From positions 1-64,000 of the forward strand of contig DASVCR010000054.1 in assembly GCA_036381515.1 (NCBI GenBank): a stretch of 64,000 nt of DNA, written 5' to 3'. The number at the start of each line of letters is the position of its first letter. Positions within the stretch are counted from its first letter, which is position 1. Positions 51,789-61,560 of the stretch are shown here, piece by piece. Both the position numbers and the translations under genes were made by a program. Below the pieces are notes generated by a model. The model did not search any database and was not told where the DNA came from. It saw only the letters and a list, made by a program, of their open reading frames with translations. Source of the DNA: ZC4RG20 sp036381515. Lineage in GTDB: Bacteria; Pseudomonadota; Gammaproteobacteria; Steroidobacterales; Rariloculaceae.

Positions 51789-53357
51789 ATGACGCGACAG
51801 CTGTTGTGCGCGGGCCTATTAGCGGCCGTGCTGCTACCCGCAGCCGCACAGACGGACGATCGGCTTGCGGTCGCCGCCATGCAACGCGATCTCGAGAGCG
51901 TGCGGCGGATGCTGGCCGAAGGTCTTTCAGACGTGAACGCGCCCGGGCCGTACGGGACCCCGGCGCTTCACTGGCTCGTGCGCATCGAGGAGCTCGAGCT
52001 GACCACTCGTTTGCTCGACGCCGGCGCCGACGTGAATCAGCGCGACGGCCTTGGGAACAGGGCGTTGAGCATTGCGATCGAGAACCGCGACGTCGCCATG
52101 GTGCGGTTGTTGCTGGACCGCGGTGCCGATCCGCGCAGCCCCGACGTTGCGGGCGAAACACCGCTCATGCAGGCCGCGCGCACCGGCACGCCCGGCATCG
52201 TGCAGGCGATACTCGAGCGCGGTGTCGAAGTCGACGCTCGCGAACCGCACTACCAGCAAACCGCGCTGATGATCGGCGTGCGCTCCGGCTCGCCCGAAGT
52301 CGTCGCACTGTTGCTCGACGCCGGTGCGGAAGTGAATCTGCAAACCCCGCCCGGCCCTGAACCGAGATGGCGCTTGCCGAGTGAAGTCACCGCGTCGAAA
52401 GGTGTCGGCGTGAATTGGGGCGGCTTCCCGCCGCACGGCTCGCGCACGCCGATTGGCGGCGCCAAGACGGCATTGTTGTATGCAACACGACAGGGCAATC
52501 TCGGAATCACCCGGCTGCTGATAGACGCCGGAGCAGATATCGAGCAAAGCGACGCGGACGGTACGACGCCGCTGCTCACCGCGATCATCAATGCCACGAC
52601 GGCCAGCAAGCCCGGGGCCTCCACGCAGCACATCGAAACTGCTCACTACCTGATCGAGAAGGGCGCCAACGTCAATGCCACCGATTGGTACGGTCAAACT
52701 CCGCTTTTCGCCGCCGTGGATCTGCGCAACGTCGAAGTTCCGGGTCCCGTCCGTGACAACGGCATCGACCGCGAGGCCGCGTTTGGCCTGATCCGCACGC
52801 TGCTCGAGCACGGCGCCGACCCGAATGCGCGGATCAAGGAAGTGCTGCCCGTGAAGCGCTGGATAACTCGCCTTGGCAACCTGTCCTGGGTGGACGTTAC
52901 CGGCCAGACGCCGTTCTTCCGCGCCGCCTATTCGGGCGACGTCTCCACGATGAAGCTGCTGCTCGAATACGGCGCCGATCCCAACATTGCGACCTTCAAC
53001 GGCACCACGCCGCTGATGGCGGCCGCAGGCGTCAACTGGACGGTGTCCCAGACTTTCGACGAAGGGCCCGAGGCGCTGCTCGAAGCGGTGAAACTCGCGC
53101 ACGCGCTCGGCAACGACGTGAATGCGCAGAACACGCTCGGTTTTGCGGCGATCCACGGCGCGGCGAATCGCGGCTCCGACGACATCATTCGCTGGCTCGC
53201 CGCCCACGGCGCAAGACTCGACGTCGCTGACGCTGTCGGCCGCACGCCGGTGGTATGGGCGCACGGCGTATTCCTCGCCACACACCCACCGGTGGATCGA
53301 CCGGAAACTGCGGCTTTGATCGAGAGTCTGCTCGCGGAGCAAGCCGGCGACCGATAG
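51789..53357 (+). CDS. Exported ankyrin-repeat protein
   Basis: A 522-residue protein with a signal peptide (QLLCAGLLAAVLLPAAAQ) and about eight to ten ankyrin repeats filling the rest, seen as repeated TPLM/ALH..LLDAGADVN patterns (for example LTTRLLDAGADVNQRDGLGN, VALLLDAGAEVNLQ, ITRLLIDAGADIEQSDADGTTPL, LIRTLLEHGADPNAR, MKLLLEYGADPNIATFNGTTPL). Ankyrin domains bind proteins, and this one would act outside the cytoplasm. It starts eleven bases after the DUF1552 gene, so the three exported proteins are one operon. An in-frame GTG three bases before the ATG is an alternative start. Confidence 0.92.
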   Translation: MTRQLLCAGLLAAVLLPAAAQTDDRLAVAAMQRDLESVRRMLAEGLSDVNAPGPYGTPALHWLVRIEELELTTRLLDAGADVNQRDGLGNRALSIAIENRDVAMVRLLLDRGADPRSPDVAGETPLMQAARTGTPGIVQAILERGVEVDAREPHYQQTALMIGVRSGSPEVVALLLDAGAEVNLQTPPGPEPRWRLPSEVTASKGVGVNWGGFPPHGSRTPIGGAKTALLYATRQGNLGITRLLIDAGADIEQSDADGTTPLLTAIINATTASKPGASTQHIETAHYLIEKGANVNATDWYGQTPLFAAVDLRNVEVPGPVRDNGIDREAAFGLIRTLLEHGADPNARIKEVLPVKRWITRLGNLSWVDVTGQTPFFRAAYSGDVSTMKLLLEYGADPNIATFNGTTPLMAAAGVNWTVSQTFDEGPEALLEAVKLAHALGNDVNAQNTLGFAAIHGAANRGSDDIIRWLAAHGARLDVADAVGRTPVVWAHGVFLATHPPVDRPETAALIESLLAEQAGDR

Positions 53358-53462
53358 GATCCGGGCTACGGCGAGCCGTGCTACTTGTTCACGCCCACGC
53401 GTGCGTACCGCCGCCCGCGCGGTCCTGGCAGGCCGAGTACGAGCGCTTGCGGGTGCATTCGC

Positions 53463-54179
53463 CTACATTCTGTCCGTCAGGGGATGCGTGTTCTTCGCGG
53501 GTCGGCCGCTTATTTGCACTATCCGCTTCGCGCACAGTTCGTGCGCTGTGAGCGGGACGAACAGTCTCTCGCGCGGCCACCGCACTTTCTTGAGCGGGGC
53601 GAGCCAATCGGTGGCGGTATCCCGGTAGCCCAGGGCGAGCAGAACCACGCTGCGCAGGCCTCGTTCGCCGAGTCGCAGCAGTTCGTCCAAGGCCGCCGCA
53701 TCGAATCCCTCCATCGGGGATGCATCGATCCGCTCCTCCGCCGCTGCCACGAGTGCGGTCCCGAGCGCTATGTAGGCCTGCTTGGCTGCCCAGTGATAGT
53801 TCTCGTCGGGAGATGAATAGCTCCTTACGGCGCCTCTGATGGTGTTCTTGTAGCCTTCCAGTTCCGCCGGATCGATGCCGCGCTCGTCGGCTGTCAGCTG
53901 GATCAGTTGATCCACATGGGCCTCAATGACCGGGTTCCAGGCGGCGAATACCAGCAAGTGAGAGCATTCGGTGATCTGCGGCTGACCATCGGCGATCGGC
54001 CGGATCCGTTCCCGCAGCGCCTGATCTTCAATCACCAGCACCGAGTAGGGCTGCAAGCCATAGGAGGATGGCGCCAGGCGTACCGCGTCGAGGATCCGAT
54101 CGAGCTGTTGTCTCGGGACCTTTTGCCCATTCATGCGCTTGGCGGCGTAGCGCCAGTGCAAGGCGTCGAGGATGATCAT
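53463..54179 (-). CDS. Nitroreductase-family NAD(P)H-dependent oxidoreductase
   Basis: FMN-dependent reductase of the NfsB group, about 238 residues. LDALHWRYAAKRMNGQKVP and LAPSSYGLQPYSVLVIED are the conserved N-terminal FMN contacts; AAKQAYIALGTALVAAAEERIDASPMEGFD and LLALGYRDTATDWLAPLKKVRWPRERLFVPL complete the fold. After RLFVPL, where relatives end, about 25 extra residues follow, so the natural stop may have been lost. Start at 54179 is the ATG before the conserved helix. Downstream of the EamA gene on the same strand and controlled perhaps by the divergent MarR. Confidence 0.87.
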   Translation of the reverse strand: MIILDALHWRYAAKRMNGQKVPRQQLDRILDAVRLAPSSYGLQPYSVLVIEDQALRERIRPIADGQPQITECSHLLVFAAWNPVIEAHVDQLIQLTADERGIDPAELEGYKNTIRGAVRSYSSPDENYHWAAKQAYIALGTALVAAAEERIDASPMEGFDAAALDELLRLGERGLRSVVLLALGYRDTATDWLAPLKKVRWPRERLFVPLTAHELCAKRIVQISGRPAKNTHPLTDRM

Positions 54180-54227
54180 GGGGTGGCTTCCTTCTTCGAG
54201 CATGAGGTGAAGTGGCGGGCTGGTGAC

Positions 54228-55196
54228 TCAGGCAGCTCTGCCGCGCGGAGTACGGCGCGCTGCCAGTGCGCCGCTGACGGAAACGGCCCGAGCGCCCCGA
54301 TGGAAGAGGGTGAGGCCAAGTGCCGCGAGCGTGCCTGCCAGCGCCAGGTTGGGCGGCGGCGCTTCGCCCATCAGACCGACGGCGATCAAGGTGCCCACCA
54401 GCGCCGCCACCGTGCCGATCTGGCTGAGGTAGACCGGCCCCGCCAGCCTCTGCAGAACGAAGAAGAAGACATACTGGATCGCGAACACTGCGATCTCGAG
54501 CAGTAGCAGTCGGCCTACCGCCGCGGATCCAAGGAGCGCCTGCATCTGCCCCGACTCGGTGATCAGCGCAAAGGGCAGCAGCGTCAGCGCTCCGCCAAAC
54601 AGCATGAGCGCGGCCAGGAATACCGGCGAGGTGCCGCTCGGCCAGCGCAGAGTGCGATAGATGTTGCCGACGGCGAGCATCACCGGAATGGCGAGCACCA
54701 GGACCGCCCATCCCTGGGCACCATCCGCGCCCCGGGCCTTGGCGGCGGCAAGCAACACCCCGCCGCCCAGTCCCAGCAATACGCCGAGCAGCCGCACCAT
54801 GCGTAGCCGCTCCAGCTGCAGCAGGACAGCCAGCAGCCAGGTGACGAGAATGGGGAAGGCGAAGCTGAGCGCGATGAAGCCGGCGCCGACATGACGCACG
54901 GCCAGGAAGGCGAGCGCGTTGGGTAGCGCGAAGAGGACGCCGGAGACCGCCGCATATTCCAGGGTGCGACGGGTCAGCGGCATGGGGTGATCCTGCAGCG
55001 CCGCGGTGCCCGTGAGCACGCACGCGGCGCCCGCCATCGCCGCCATCAGAAAGCTGAGCCGCGGTGCGGTTGCCTGATCAGCTAGCTTCGCGATGACCAG
55101 CGACAGCGCCAGCAGGGTGCCGACCACCAACAGGCAGCCGAATGCGCACCACGCTGTCCGGTTCGTGTCCTTGCGTGACGTTGCCGCTCTCGCCAT
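54228..55196 (-). CDS. EamA/DMT-family transporter
   Basis: A 322-residue protein with about ten membrane segments in two EamA repeats (about 15-150 and 165-300): RHVGAGFIALSFAFPILVTWLLAVLLQLERLRMVRLLGVLLGLGGGVLLA in the first and LQRLAGPVYLSQIGTVAALVGTLIAVGLMGEAPPPNLALAGTLAALG in the second, both with the usual PVxxx..GTxxA turn. Probably a metabolite exporter. Arranged head-to-head with marR (74 bases), and followed by the nitroreductase. Confidence 0.88.
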   Translation of the reverse strand: MARAATSRKDTNRTAWCAFGCLLVVGTLLALSLVIAKLADQATAPRLSFLMAAMAGAACVLTGTAALQDHPMPLTRRTLEYAAVSGVLFALPNALAFLAVRHVGAGFIALSFAFPILVTWLLAVLLQLERLRMVRLLGVLLGLGGGVLLAAAKARGADGAQGWAVLVLAIPVMLAVGNIYRTLRWPSGTSPVFLAALMLFGGALTLLPFALITESGQMQALLGSAAVGRLLLLEIAVFAIQYVFFFVLQRLAGPVYLSQIGTVAALVGTLIAVGLMGEAPPPNLALAGTLAALGLTLFHRGARAVSVSGALAARRTPRGRAA

Positions 55197-55233
55197 GATC
55201 GGTGCCTTGGCCTCAACAAAATAAGCGCCAAGA

Positions 55234-55256
55234 ATCTTACTGAAAAGTATCTTTAC
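55234..55256. promoter_or_regulatory. MarR operator candidate between EamA and marR genes
   Basis: TACT-GAAA-AGTA (55238-55249) is a perfect short inverted repeat lying inside a direct repeat ATCTTAC/ATCTTTAC (55234-55240 and 55249-55256). The island is AT-rich and centred between the two divergent starts, where a MarR repressor would sit. Confidence 0.45.
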
Positions 55257-55270
55257 GTCAAGAGATCTCC

Positions 55271-55750
55271 ATGAACAGAGTCAAGCAGGCTGTTGCCCAG
55301 TGGCGGAGGGAATTGCCCGAGCTCGATGTGCTGCCGATGGAGGTTGTCGGCAGCCTCGTCCATGCCGCGCGGCTGATCGTCCGCACCCATCTCGAGCCGT
55401 TCTTTCAGAGCCATGGCCTGCAGCAGGGTGAGTTCGACGTCCTTGCGACGCTGCGCCGCGCCGGCGCGCCCTACGCCTTGTCTCCCACGGACCTGTTCGA
55501 GGCGCTGATGATCTCTTCGGGCGGCATGACCAACCGCCTGGACCGGCTGGAGAAGGCCGGCCTGATCGCCCGCTCGCGCAATCCCGAGGACCGGCGGGGC
55601 ACAATAGTGTCGCTAACCGAACGCGGGCTCGAATTGATCAATCGCATCATCCCGCTGCACGTCGAGAATCAAGCCCGCGCCATCGCCGCCCTCAGCCAGA
55701 CAGAGCAGAAGCAGTTGTGCGACTTATTGAGCAAGCTGATCCCTGGGTAG
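55271..55750 (+). CDS. MarR-family transcriptional regulator
   Basis: A 159-residue repressor. Winged helix: LEPFFQSHGLQQGEFDVLATLRRAGAPYALSPTDLFEALMISSGGMTNRLDRLEKAGLIARSRNPEDRRGTIVSLTERG, with the DRR wing. Length and the ARLIVRTHLEPF start resemble the regulators beside EamA exporters. Likely represses itself and the EamA/nitroreductase pair. Codon use has slightly more A/T at third positions than nearby core genes. Confidence 0.9.
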   Translation: MNRVKQAVAQWRRELPELDVLPMEVVGSLVHAARLIVRTHLEPFFQSHGLQQGEFDVLATLRRAGAPYALSPTDLFEALMISSGGMTNRLDRLEKAGLIARSRNPEDRRGTIVSLTERGLELINRIIPLHVENQARAIAALSQTEQKQLCDLLSKLIPG

Positions 55751-55913
55751 AAATCCCTCAGTTGCGACCGCAGGGGACTTGACCGGCATCGGCTCTCTGG
55801 GACGGTCCCCGGCGCCGCTGCTTCTCACCTCCACTGCCGCAGCTCGGCCGGATAGAACTGCTCCCCCTGAAATTAGTTTCGATGTCCTTGCCGGACATCT
55901 GATCGGGAACATC

Positions 55914-55938
55914 GTGTCAGACGCCATTTTTTCCCGCC
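55914..55938. repeat. Half-copy of the REP-like palindrome
   Basis: GTGTCAGACGCCATTTTTTCC matches one arm of the palindrome family (GTGTCAGACAC, ATTTTTCC) with small changes; the other arm is absent. It lies at the 3' end of the truncated glycosyltransferase gene. Confidence 0.6.
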
Positions 55939-56880
55939 GATTCGATCGCGTCGCACGCCGCGCCGATGCCGCTGCGGCTCGCTTTGCGCGCGATCTCCTC
56001 GCAGCGCCGCCGCACGTCGTCCGCGCTGAGCAGCCGTCCGAGCGCGTCCGCAAGCCTTTTCGCGTCGAGGCGATTCGGCATCACGCGGCCGCCGACGCCG
56101 AGGCGCACGACGCGCGCGGCATGGTCCGGCTGATCGTGGCTGAACGGCACGACGACCTGAGGAATGCCCGCGGCGAGCGCGGCGGCCGTCGTGCCGACGC
56201 CGCCGTGATGCACGAGGCCGGCCACCCGGGGCAGCAGCGTGCCGAGCGGAACGAAGTCGAACCGCTCGACGCCTCGAGGGAGCGTCTTCGGCACCTGCTC
56301 CGGAAACCGGGTGAGCAGCATGCCGCGGAGCCCGAGCCGCTCGCACGCGCCCGCCGCGGCCGTGAAGAAGCGACGGCCGTAACGCATCGCGGAGCCGGGC
56401 GTGAAGACGACCGGCGCGTCGCCCGCATCGAGGAATCGCTCGGCTTCGGGCGGCAGGCCGCTGCCGTCCAAGCCGTCGAACAGCGGAAAATCGCACTGCA
56501 CGATATTCGCGGGCCAATCGGGCTGGGGGTGCGCGAACCACTCGGGAAACATCGCGAGATTCAGGAGCGGCGAGTAGAGCGCGTTCAGGAAAATTCTGTC
56601 GATCGGCGGCAGGCCGAGGCGTGCTCGTATCGCGTTGACGTGCGGCGCCGATGCCGGGTCGAGCATCATGCGATCGACGAGCCGCCACAGCGCCCGCTTC
56701 AGGACGCGGGGCAGGAACGACCAGTTCACGGTGCCGTACGTGACCGGGAGCTCGTACGTCGTGCGCAGCATGGACGGCTGCAGATGCACGCGAACGATCT
56801 TGAGCCCGGTCTTCTCCGCGATCGCATGCGAGACGAATTCGAGCCCGTGCGCGGACCGCGCACGAGGGTCTCGGCTCGCC
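55917..56880 (-). pseudogene. Glycosyltransferase family 1 (UGT-like), N-terminus lost
   Basis: The C-terminal two-thirds of a GT-B glycosyltransferase: LDAGDAPVVFTPGSAMRYGRRFFTAAAGACERLGLRGMLLT, FDFVPLGTLLPRVAGLVHHGGVGTTAAALAAGIPQVVVPFSHDQPDHAARVV (the donor-sugar motif) and the C-terminal helix. In-frame sequence reaches back only to about 56880 (HGLEFVSHAIAEKTGLKIVRVHLQPSM), then a TGA at about 56907; the first ~100 residues and a proper start are missing, replaced by the promoter of the next gene. Likely dead, though a GTG-initiated product from 56789 is possible. Confidence 0.7.
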
Positions 56881-56986
56881 GGCAGGCATCGTGCCGTGGA
56901 CGATCATCCGGCTCGGCGGACAGGTTTGCCGGAAGTAGAGTAGCCTGCACGATGCAGTGCAGGTGAGCAGGGCGGGGAGGAGCCCG

Positions 56987-58507
56987 ATGACGAAGCAAGC
57001 GGCCCCCGACGCGCCGACCGGCGCGCGACGCGGCAGCGACGTGCTCGAGCGGTTGCGCGAGCGGCCGCCGGCGCTTTGGTATCGCGGCGAGAGGGTGCTC
57101 GACGTCACCGTGCACCCGGCCTTCGCACGCGGTGTGTCGACGCTCGCCGAGCTCTACGATCTGCAGTGGCAGCACGCGGACGTCTGCCTTTTCGACTCGC
57201 CGACGTCGGGGCGTAAGGTCGGCCGGTCCTTCCAGATGCCGCGGACTCACGAAGAGCTCCGCACGATCAGCCGCGCGATGAAGACATGGGCCGATCATAC
57301 GTACGGGATGATGGGCCGCTCGCCGGATTACCTGAATCGTGCGATCACGGCCTACGCCGCCGGCGCGTCGTTTCTGGCCGAGGCCGATCCTCGCTTCGGC
57401 GCTAACGCTCTGCGTTACCACGCGCACGTGCGCGAGCGGGATCTTTCGCTCACGCACACGCTGATCCCGCCGCAGGCGAATCGGGCCGTCGGGCCCGCGG
57501 GACAGGCGGATCCGTTCCTCGCCGCGCGCGTGAAGGAGGAGACGGATGCGGGTCTCGTGATCCGCGGCTGCCGCATGCTCGCGACGTTGCCGATCGCGGA
57601 CGAGATCATGGTGTTCCCGTCGACGCTGCTCCAGGGCGGCGACGAGGACGCGCCGTACGCGTTCGGCTTCTTGATCCCGAGCGATACGCCGGGGCTCAAG
57701 TTCATCTGCCGCGAGAGCGTCGACTACGGGCGCTCTCATTTCGACCATCCGCTCGGCTCGCGTTTCGAGGAGATGGACGCCGTCGTGATCTTCGACGACG
57801 TGCGCGTCCCGTGGGAGAACGTGCTGCTCTATCGCGATGTCGAGCGCTGCAACCGTGCGTTCGGGCGCACGGGCGCGGTCGTGCACATGGCGCACCAAGT
57901 CGCGGTCAAGAACGTCGCGAAGTGCGAGTTCGTGCTCGGGCTCGCGTATTTGCTCGTCGATACGATCGGCGTCGAGCGCTTCCAGCATATACACGAGAAG
58001 CTCGCCGAAATCTGGGTGAACCTCGAGACGATGAAGGCGCTTCTGCGCACCGCCGAGGCGGACGCGTCGCTCGACGAGTGGGGAGTGATGCGGCCGGCGT
58101 GGAATCCGCTCGACGCCGCGCGCAATCTGTTTCCGCGCCTTTATCCGCGCATGATCGAGATCATTCAGCAGATCGGCGCGAGCGGACTCGTCGCGATGCC
58201 GACCGAGCAGGACCTTAAGGGCCCGCTGGCCGACGATATCCGCCACTACTATCAGGCCGCACGGGCGGACGCCTTCGATCGCATTCCGCTCTTTCGCCTC
58301 GCGTGGGACGTCTCGATGTCCGCGTTCGGCTCACGTCAGGTGCTTTATGAGCGGTTCTTCTTCGGCGATCCGGTGCGCATGGCGGGCGCGCTCGTCGTGA
58401 ATCACGATGCGGAGCTCCGCGCCCTCGCGGAGCGCGTGCGCGAGCTCGTCCGCCGCGGGCGCGACGAAGCGTTCGCGGACGTTTCTCGGTCACCGGAGGA
58501 AGGCTGA
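56987..58507 (+). CDS. 4-hydroxyphenylacetate 3-hydroxylase-family (HpaB-like) monooxygenase
   Basis: FADH2-dependent oxygenase of 506 residues. Conserved parts: RRGSDVLERLRERPPALWYRGERV at the N-terminus, MKTWADHTYGMMGRSPDYLNRAI, DLSLTHTLIPPQANR, GLVIRGCRMLATLPIADEIMVFP, DDVRVPWENVLLYRD and YPRMIEIIQQIGASGLVAMPTEQD. This pattern fits the HpaB/PvcC group that hydroxylates phenols; the exact phenol is unknown. No flavin reductase (HpaC) is nearby, so FADH2 must come from elsewhere. ATG at 56987 has a GGGGAGGAG site. Possible hairpin GCCGAGC/GCTCGGC at 58655-58672 follows 150 bases after the stop. Confidence 0.9.
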   Translation: MTKQAAPDAPTGARRGSDVLERLRERPPALWYRGERVLDVTVHPAFARGVSTLAELYDLQWQHADVCLFDSPTSGRKVGRSFQMPRTHEELRTISRAMKTWADHTYGMMGRSPDYLNRAITAYAAGASFLAEADPRFGANALRYHAHVRERDLSLTHTLIPPQANRAVGPAGQADPFLAARVKEETDAGLVIRGCRMLATLPIADEIMVFPSTLLQGGDEDAPYAFGFLIPSDTPGLKFICRESVDYGRSHFDHPLGSRFEEMDAVVIFDDVRVPWENVLLYRDVERCNRAFGRTGAVVHMAHQVAVKNVAKCEFVLGLAYLLVDTIGVERFQHIHEKLAEIWVNLETMKALLRTAEADASLDEWGVMRPAWNPLDAARNLFPRLYPRMIEIIQQIGASGLVAMPTEQDLKGPLADDIRHYYQAARADAFDRIPLFRLAWDVSMSAFGSRQVLYERFFFGDPVRMAGALVVNHDAELRALAERVRELVRRGRDEAFADVSRSPEEG

Positions 58508-58841
58508 TGGATCGTCCCGAGTGCGGCCGCGACGGGAAGCGCACAACGAGCTCGCACGTCAGCACGTAGACGAGCTCGTCCTCTTTTGGGCTGGACCGGG
58601 CCCCGGAGGAACCGTCTCCAGGTTCACGCCGAACCGCGTGAGTCCCGCCGACGTGCCGAGCTGGGGCTCGGCGGGTCTTGCATGGTGCGTCGTTCGTCGC
58701 GCGTCGCGGCGGCGTCGATGCGATGGAAGTTTCATTCTCCGCGACCGCCCGGACCGGGTCCACGAGATTCATGGAGACCCTGTGACCACGGCAGTCGGCC
58801 GCGGGCCTCCGCGACGGCTGGCTCGACATCTTCGGCTCGAC
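58508..58841. other. Noncoding region after the HpaB-like gene
   Basis: About 330 bases with no supported gene. It contains the hairpin at 58655-58672 and otherwise arginine-rich open frames on both strands that look random. Confidence 0.5.
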
Positions 58842-58898
58842 GCTTCCGCGGAGGTGTTTCTGAAACGATTCTCGTTTCGGAAACGCTTCCGCGGAAGC
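58842..58898. repeat. Large imperfect hairpin, 26-bp arms and 5-base loop
   Basis: Arms 58842-58867 and 58873-58898 are complementary at 23 of 26 positions (GCTTCCGCGGA, then GTTTC and GAAACG), with loop ATTCT. Each arm again contains smaller self-complementary words (CCGCGG, GTTTC.GAAAC). No T-run. Differs in sequence from the GTGTCAGACAC palindromes but has the same outline (outer palindrome, inner palindrome, tiny loop). Confidence 0.8.
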
Positions 58899-59124
58899 GC
58901 TCTTCGCCAGGATGTCGGTGAAGCCTCGCTCCTACATCTTCATGCCGCGGCCGAATCCCGTGCAGGAAGCGATCCTGCAATCGTGGGGCGTGATGCCGAT
59001 CGTCGGCGAAGGGCGCGACGAGGAAGAGGCGCTGCTCGTGTTTCTGACCCGTCTTGCCGAGGCAGCCGGCGTCCGCCGCCGCGTGTGCCGTCTTTGAGGG
59101 GCGCGTTCGGGTCCGCTCGGCTCA

Positions 59125-59370
59125 CGCTCGACGCCGGCAAGACCGATGGGAGATCGGTCGTCCGCTTCGGGGTGCTGGCTGCGCAGGCGCTGCACCAGCG
59201 CCGTGAGCTCGGCCTCCGCCGCCTCCACGGACTCTCCGGGAGCGAGGCGTGCATAGGCATCGAACGCGTTGCCCGTGTAAGCGGCGGGCTCGAGCTCCTG
59301 CCGGGAAAGGGGGAGCCAGGCTTCCGCATCGTGTCCCGCGGCCGGACAACCGGTCCCGACCTCGGGAACG
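59125..59370 (-). pseudogene. MacB-type periplasmic-domain remnant
   Basis: On the minus strand an unbroken frame reads AEAWLPLSRQELEPAAYTGN, then AFDAYARLAPGESVEAAEAE and LTALVQRLRSQHPEAD, which is the periplasmic core pattern of ADOP/MacB permeases (RL.PG.S...A.AEL..L..RL...P). Both ends stop abruptly and no membrane segments remain. A leftover of an ABC permease gene, like the larger one at 46.5 kb. Confidence 0.5.
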
Positions 59371-59379
59371 AGGCAGGTG

Positions 59380-60321
59380 TCAGTCGGCGACGTGCTTCGC
59401 CTCGGCCGTCGCGAGCACCTCCGTGTGCTCGACCCGCCCCGGCCGCTCGAGCAGCGGGTGCGCGAAGACCGCGCCGAGAATGATCGCGACGCCGACGTAG
59501 AAGACGGCGGTCAGCTCCCGCTGCTCGCCGAGCAGCGGGATCGCGAGGAGGATCGCGTAGACCGGCTCGAGGTTCACGGCGAGCTGCGCGCCGAACGCGG
59601 AGATGTGCCGCAGCGCGACGAGGGACAACGCGAACGGCAGCAGCGTGCACGCGAGCGCGAGGGTCACGAGCAGCGCCGCGTCGCGCGCGCCCGGCAGCAC
59701 GAACGGGTCGCTCGCGAGCTGCGGGAAGATCCGGCCGAGCAGCGGCGACAGCACGCCGAGCGCGACCGCGCCGGCGCCGAGCTCGAGCGCGGTCACGGCG
59801 AGCGGGTCCGCGTGCGCGACGAGCCGCTTGTTCAGCGAGCCGAACACCGCGACGAGGAGCGCGGATAGCGTGCCGACGGCGATGCCGACGCGCATGCCCT
59901 CCTGCACGCCGCCGACGACGAGCGCGACGCCGGGGACGATCAGGATACCGAGCGCGAGGTCGCGCAACGAGAACCGCGCGCCGGCGACGCGCGGCTCGAC
60001 GATCGCGACGAACGCCGTCGCGAGCGCCATGCACGTCGCCGCCACCGATGCGTTCGCGAGCTTGACCGCGCCATAGAACGTGAGCCAGTGCAGCGCCACG
60101 AGCACGCCGATGCCGGCGTACGCGGCGGCGAGCCGCACCGAAAGCGTCGAGAGCGCGCGCCAGACGCGCGGCACGAGCGCGAGGGCGGCGACGACGATCG
60201 TCATGCGCCACAGCACGAGCGGCAGCGCCGCGAGGCTGATCAGCTTGCCGAGGATCGCCGTGAAGCCCCAGAGCACGACGCAGACGTGGATCTGCACCCT
60301 GGCTTTCGCGAGCGGCGTCAT
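59380..60321 (-). CDS. EamA/DMT-family transporter
   Basis: A 313-residue permease with ten predicted membrane segments and two EamA repeats (HVCVVLWGFTAILGKLISLAALPLVLWRM, then ALHWLTFYGAVKLANASVAATCMALATAFVAIVEP; and later SAFGAQLAVNLEPVYAILLAIPLLGEQRELTAVFYVGVAIILGAVFAHP). The NLEPVYA..P..GE pattern marks the RhaT/YdcZ-like exporters. It lies 160 bases downstream of dapD on the same strand; a role in amino-acid export is possible but unproven. Confidence 0.9.
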   Translation of the reverse strand: MTPLAKARVQIHVCVVLWGFTAILGKLISLAALPLVLWRMTIVVAALALVPRVWRALSTLSVRLAAAYAGIGVLVALHWLTFYGAVKLANASVAATCMALATAFVAIVEPRVAGARFSLRDLALGILIVPGVALVVGGVQEGMRVGIAVGTLSALLVAVFGSLNKRLVAHADPLAVTALELGAGAVALGVLSPLLGRIFPQLASDPFVLPGARDAALLVTLALACTLLPFALSLVALRHISAFGAQLAVNLEPVYAILLAIPLLGEQRELTAVFYVGVAIILGAVFAHPLLERPGRVEHTEVLATAEAKHVAD

Positions 60322-60483
60322 GCTCTCGATTGACTTCTGCTCTTTGATCCTGCGGGCCGGGAGCCGCGCTCGAAGCGCTCTTCCCCGTTCGTGCCGACGG
60401 CTCCAAGTCGCCGATGCGGCTTCGTCGAGGATGTGAGCTCGGTCGAGCAGCCGTTCGGTGCCGTTCGCGAGTCGGACGGGCGC

Positions 60484-61308
<825 letters not shown>

Positions 61309-61560
61309 GGCTCACCTCGCTCTCCGTCCTGGAGGCGTGACTTTAGCGCATCGCGCCGAAAAGTGGGGCGCTCGATGTAATGCGCCGAATGCGGCTTCCG
61401 CATGGACATCGGTGTCGAGTGCGCGCCGCAGACTCGTAGTCGCCACCATCTTGCGCCACTTCCGGAACGGTCTTATTGTCGGGTTTCCTTCGAAAGCACC
61501 CTTCGACTCACGATCCGGCTTTCGCGAGACGCCTTCGGTCGGGAAGCCGGGGGGGTCGGC
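61309..61560. other. Noncoding region between dapD and the GlcG/HbpS-like gene
   Basis: About 250 bases containing two divergent promoters. No repeats or RNA gene seen. The part nearest the right-hand gene changes sharply into a pyrimidine-rich leader. Confidence 0.5.

Noticed and set aside
58912..59097. A 61-residue plus-strand frame after the large hairpin (MSVKPRSYIFMPRPNPVQEA...)
   Set aside because: Codon use is plausible, but no ribosome site, family or conserved neighbour supports it; it may be a gene remnant.
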